Shown here piece by piece: positions 61,044-64,000 of a stretch of DNA of 64,000 bases. The DNA lies in assembly GCF_005876955.1 (NCBI RefSeq), contig NZ_SSCL01000003.1, positions 248,001 through 312,000 on the forward strand, read 5' to 3'. Source of the stretch: Sinomonas gamaensis. Its GTDB lineage: Bacteria > Actinomycetota > Actinomycetes > Actinomycetales > Micrococcaceae. The first letter of the stretch is position 1; every line of letters begins with the position of its first letter. A model generated the notes under the pieces. That model did not search any database and was not told the DNA's origin. It worked only from the letters and a program-made list of their open reading frames with translations. A program made the position numbers and the translations under genes.

Positions 61044-61814
61044 GTGAGAACCCGCCTACTGGGAGGCGTGGCCGCACTGATTGTCGCAGTCGTCGGCACC
61101 GTACTTCTACTTACCTATGTCAACGGCGCCGACCGCCGTGCGTTCGCTAACGTCGAGACCGAAGACGTCTATGTCGTCCAGAAGGCGATTCCCGCCGGCA
61201 CTGCTGCGGCAAGCCTGGGAGATTCCGTCGTCAAGAAGACCCTTCCCAAGGCGGCGATCGCTGCCAACACGATGGCCGACCTGTCATCCGTACAGGGGAA
61301 GGTAGCCTCTGTCGATCTTCAGCCTGGCGAGCAGCTTCTGGCCAATCGCTTTGTTGATCCGACCGCCGTCAAGAGCTCTGGGCGCGCCAACGTCCCAGCT
61401 GGCATGCAGGAAGTGTCGATCAAGCTGCCCATCGAACGCGTCGTTGGGGGCGCTCTCGCCCCGGGTGACACTGTCGGAATCCTCCTCTCCTTTGCCGCCC
61501 AGGACGCACAACCGGCTCAGACGCAGCTCACGTACAACAAAGTTCTCATCACGGCGGTGCAGCTGTCGTCAGGCGCGAATGCGCAGGATACGTCGACATC
61601 GCAGTCGGCAGCGAACAGCGGATCCGGGGGTATCGCCACGGGCAGCAACAACGCTGGCGCCGGTGAATATCTAGTCACCTTCGCCCTGCCTGCCGCGGAT
61701 GCCCAGCGGATTGTCTATTCCGTTGAGTTCGGGAAGGTCTACCTGACCAAGGAGCCCGGAAACGCCTTGGAGAACGCCTCAGGCACAATCGACAGGACGA
61801 AGGTTTTCCGATGA
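61044..61814 (+). CDS. cpaB: Flp pilus assembly protein CpaB/RcpC
   Basis: 256 residues from GTG with AAGGGAC upstream. One N-terminal membrane helix (VAALIVAVVGTVLLLTYV), then the SAF domain (YVVQKAIPAGTAAASLGDSVV to VDLQPGEQLLANRF) and the RcpC-type domain with VSIKLPIERVVGGALAPGDTV. A periplasm-side/wall-side component that binds peptidoglycan or stabilises the pilus channel. ATGA overlap with the next gene. Confidence 0.88.
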   Translation: MRTRLLGGVAALIVAVVGTVLLLTYVNGADRRAFANVETEDVYVVQKAIPAGTAAASLGDSVVKKTLPKAAIAANTMADLSSVQGKVASVDLQPGEQLLANRFVDPTAVKSSGRANVPAGMQEVSIKLPIERVVGGALAPGDTVGILLSFAAQDAQPAQTQLTYNKVLITAVQLSSGANAQDTSTSQSAANSGSGGIATGSNNAGAGEYLVTFALPAADAQRIVYSVEFGKVYLTKEPGNALENASGTIDRTKVFR

Positions 61815-63010
61815 GCCGCTTTGCTCTTATCACCGCCGATGCAGAATTCGATCACGACGTTCGCCTGGCCGCGGCCAGCCTTCCGGGCAGCATCCAGGTC
61901 TTTCGGGCCGACTACCTTCCGGCCTCGATCGATGACGTACTGAATCAACTGGTTGGTGAGCCGCTCGAGGTGCTGGTCTTTGGCCCGGATCTCCGGTCCG
62001 AGGACGTCCTTGGTTTTGCCGCCGCAGTGGATGCTCGCTTCCCGCACGTGAGCCTCGTCTACGCCGCAGAGCCCACGCCAGAACTGACCATCGCTGCCAT
62101 GCGCTCCGGAGTTAGAGACATCCTTTCGCCGAAGACTTCCGTCGAAAGCCTCAGGTTGCGGCTCGAAGAGGCAGCAGCGTCCGCGGTGTTCCGCTTCTCC
62201 GCGTCCCCTCAAGGCGACGACGGCGGCGCACCCCATCAGGGGCGGGGTCGAGTAATTGCTGTCATGTCTCCCAAGGGCGGCGTGGGAAAGACGACGATCT
62301 CGACGAACATCGCCGTAGGACTCGCGAGAGTTGCACCTCTCTCCGTCGTAATCGTCGACTTGGACTTGCAGTTCGGTGACGTTGCGAGCGGGCTGATGTT
62401 GGATCCTGAGCGGACGGTGCTTGACGCCGTGAACGGACCCATGGACGCGCTCTCTCTTAAGACGTACTTGAGTCCGCATCCCACCAACCTCTATGCGCTG
62501 TGCGCTCCCCGGAACCCTGCCGACGCAGACCGGATATCCGCCCCGGCGGTCGGTGAGCTCGTTTCCCGTCTAGCCGCCGAGTTCCAGTATGTCGTCATTG
62601 ATACGTCACCTGGCCTTGGCGAACATGTGCTTGCAGTTCTCGACCAAGCCACGGATGTCGTCTGGGTGTGCGGGATGGACATCCCGAGCGTAAGGGGGCT
62701 CAAGTCGGGCCTCGAAATCCTCTCGGAGCTGCAGATGCTCCCCGAACGTCGGCATGTCGTAGTGAACATGGCGGATCGAAAGTCGGGGATCACGGTGCAA
62801 GACGTGGAAGCGACAGTGGGCATTCCAGTGGACATTGTCCTTCCACGATCTCGGGCCCTCCCGATGTCGACCAACCGCGGCGTTCCAGCCCTCCAGGATG
62901 GCCTCCGAGATGCAACAGTCAAGGGCCTCCGCCAACTGGTCGAACGCTTCAAGCCCACATGGCAAGATCGCGACCGGAAGGCCGTGCACCGAAGGGTGGT
63001 GTTCCAGTGA
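61811..63010 (+). CDS. CpaE/TadZ-like ATPase
   Basis: 399 residues. Residues 1-125 look like a receiver-type domain without a clear phosphorylatable Asp centre (VLVFGPDLRSEDVLGFAA). The MinD/ParA ATPase follows: VMSPKGGVGKTTISTNIAVGL (deviant Walker A), VIVDLDLQFGDVASGL, and VVIDTSPGLGEHVLAVLDQA (Walker B region). TadZ positions the Tad machinery at the pole or envelope. ATGA and GTGA overlaps couple it to cpaB and to the secretion ATPase gene. Confidence 0.9.
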   Translation: MSRFALITADAEFDHDVRLAAASLPGSIQVFRADYLPASIDDVLNQLVGEPLEVLVFGPDLRSEDVLGFAAAVDARFPHVSLVYAAEPTPELTIAAMRSGVRDILSPKTSVESLRLRLEEAAASAVFRFSASPQGDDGGAPHQGRGRVIAVMSPKGGVGKTTISTNIAVGLARVAPLSVVIVDLDLQFGDVASGLMLDPERTVLDAVNGPMDALSLKTYLSPHPTNLYALCAPRNPADADRISAPAVGELVSRLAAEFQYVVIDTSPGLGEHVLAVLDQATDVVWVCGMDIPSVRGLKSGLEILSELQMLPERRHVVVNMADRKSGITVQDVEATVGIPVDIVLPRSRALPMSTNRGVPALQDGLRDATVKGLRQLVERFKPTWQDRDRKAVHRRVVFQ

Positions 63011-64000
63011 GCCTCATCGAACGACTTCAGGCCGCAAAGGGAGGCGCAAGTCAGTCTGCCGGCACATCGCAATCCAGCGACTCTTCTGTCGTTGTACCCG
63101 CAATTTCCGCCCCAGCTGATAACACCTCCGGCGACTCGCCATCCGCAACACTAGGCGTCCGCCTGACAGCCCAAATAGCGGCAGAGGCGGAGGCCCGCCT
63201 CACGGAGAACGAACCGACTCACGGGAGCGTGCGGGCAAGCCAGGCGCTCCGAGAGCTCAAAGAGAAAGCCACTGAGGAACTCTTCGAGCGCGTCGGCAGC
63301 CGGATCACCGACTCCAGCCTGAGCGAAATTGACCTCGCTGACTTTGTCCGCGGTGAGCTTCGCACAGTGGTATCAGAGCAGCAGGTTCCGCTGACGTCGA
63401 GCGAACGTGATCGCCTTATCGACGAGATTATGGACGACGTGCTGGGCCTCGGTCCGATTCAGCGCTATATAGATGACCCGAGCGTCACTGAGGTCATGGT
63501 GAACCGGGCGGATCAGGTCTACGTTGAACGGCACGGTCAGCTCTTCGCTACGGAAACCACGTTCACATCGGAAGAGCAGTTGCGGCGAGTCATCGACCGC
63601 ATCGTATCGCGGGTCGGCCGTCGTATCGACGAATCGTCGCCGCTGGTGGACGCTCGCCTAGCAGACGGATCGCGTGTCAACGCCATCATTCCCCCGCTCG
63701 CCGTCAACGGCGCCGCGCTCACAATCCGTAAGTTCTCGCGTGAAGCCCTGAGCGTCGAGAAACTCATCCAGCTCGGCACTCTCAATCCAGAGATGGCTGA
63801 ACTCATGCAAGCTTGCGTCGAAGCGCGTATGAACGTTATCGTCTCGGGCGGCACGGGCACGGGCAAGACAACTCTCTTGAACGTGCTGTCCGGATACATT
63901 CCGAGATCCGAGCGCATCGTGACCATCGAGGACGCCGTGGAGCTTCAGCTCCAGCAGGATCACGTGATCCGACTGGAGAGCCGGCCGCCTAACATCGAGG
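63007..64000 (+). CDS. Tad pilus secretion ATPase TadA/CpaF (partial)
   Basis: 331 residues are visible before the right edge; the family is 450-550. The GTG start overlaps the previous stop (GTGA). A variable N-terminal 70 residues precede the helical N-domain (DEIMDDVLGLGPIQRYIDDP, then VTEVMVNRADQVYVERHGQL) and the RecA-like core with IVSGGTGTGKTTLLNVLSG (Walker A) and RIVTIEDAVELQL (Asp box). The hexameric motor drives Flp pilus assembly. Downstream tadB/tadC are expected outside the window. Confidence 0.93.
   Translation, partial: MSLIERLQAAKGGASQSAGTSQSSDSSVVVPAISAPADNTSGDSPSATLGVRLTAQIAAEAEARLTENEPTHGSVRASQALRELKEKATEELFERVGSRITDSSLSEIDLADFVRGELRTVVSEQQVPLTSSERDRLIDEIMDDVLGLGPIQRYIDDPSVTEVMVNRADQVYVERHGQLFATETTFTSEEQLRRVIDRIVSRVGRRIDESSPLVDARLADGSRVNAIIPPLAVNGAALTIRKFSREALSVEKLIQLGTLNPEMAELMQACVEARMNVIVSGGTGTGKTTLLNVLSGYIPRSERIVTIEDAVELQLQQDHVIRLESRPPNIE

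Noticed and set aside
1-64000. tRNA, rRNA, transposase or phage genes
   Set aside because: No cloverleaf-like sequence, DDE transposase, integrase or phage structural motif was seen on either strand by eye.

Overview
The window is high-GC actinobacterial DNA, most likely from Micrococcaceae (Sinomonas or Arthrobacter relatives). This is inferred from the actinobacterial-type inositol-3-phosphate synthase, the glmM / coaA / glmS / acpS / nnr neighbourhood, an actinobacterial Tad pilus locus, and a striking number of genes whose start codon sits 6-7 bases after a TANNNT -10 box (leaderless promoters). No tRNA, rRNA, CRISPR array, transposase or prophage was seen.

Layout. 1-5.3 kb: a leftward catabolic cluster of an arylmalonate decarboxylase/maleate isomerase-like protein (cut by the window edge), a dihydropyrimidinase-like amidohydrolase, a hydantoin racemase-like protein, a GntR/FCD regulator and an MFS anion transporter. 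The transporter promoter is flanked by two pairs of TGGGATCCC palindromes, the probable operator. 5.4-8.3 kb: ino1, a small membrane protein, an aldo/keto reductase and a GlsB/YeaQ protein. 8.3-17.1 kb: glycogen-to-trehalose genes (two glgX/treX paralogues, treY, treZ), leftward and tightly coupled, with a LacI-type operator in the divergent spacer. 17.2-34.6 kb: an extracellular polysaccharide cluster with a nonulosonic (sialic)-acid-like sugar branch: an initiating polyprenyl-phosphate sugar transferase, galE, a flippase-like ABC transporter, seven glycosyltransferases or candidates, a Wzy/O-antigen-ligase-like membrane protein, NeuA, and a three-domain CBS-NeuB-TIM-barrel fusion.

34.6-48 kb: a MauE-thioredoxin membrane protein, a Tat-type secreted protein, an AraC regulator, then house-keeping genes nnr, acpS, glmS, coaA, glmM interleaved with DinB, VanY-type peptidase, mscL, a divergent Nramp homologue and a methyltransferase. 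A 120-bp inverted-repeat element lies between dinB and glmS.

48-57.9 kb appears to be an insertion between glmM and rpsI-rplM, which are normally neighbours in actinobacteria. It holds the most unusual locus: a 63-aa peptide with an LPSRETL motif, a Cys-rich sortase-like protein and a sortable surface protein (TAQTG signal), in that order on one strand, behind an array of 11-bp phased GCGTTA repeats and divergent from an unrecognised 274-aa protein. It also holds two unknown membrane proteins and an overlapping GT2-GtrA / GT39 / GT39 operon. 57.9-58.9 kb is rplM-rpsI, and 59.3-64 kb is the start of a Tad/Flp pilus operon (flp, tadE, tadG-like, cpaB, cpaE/tadZ, tadA/cpaF), cut by the right edge.
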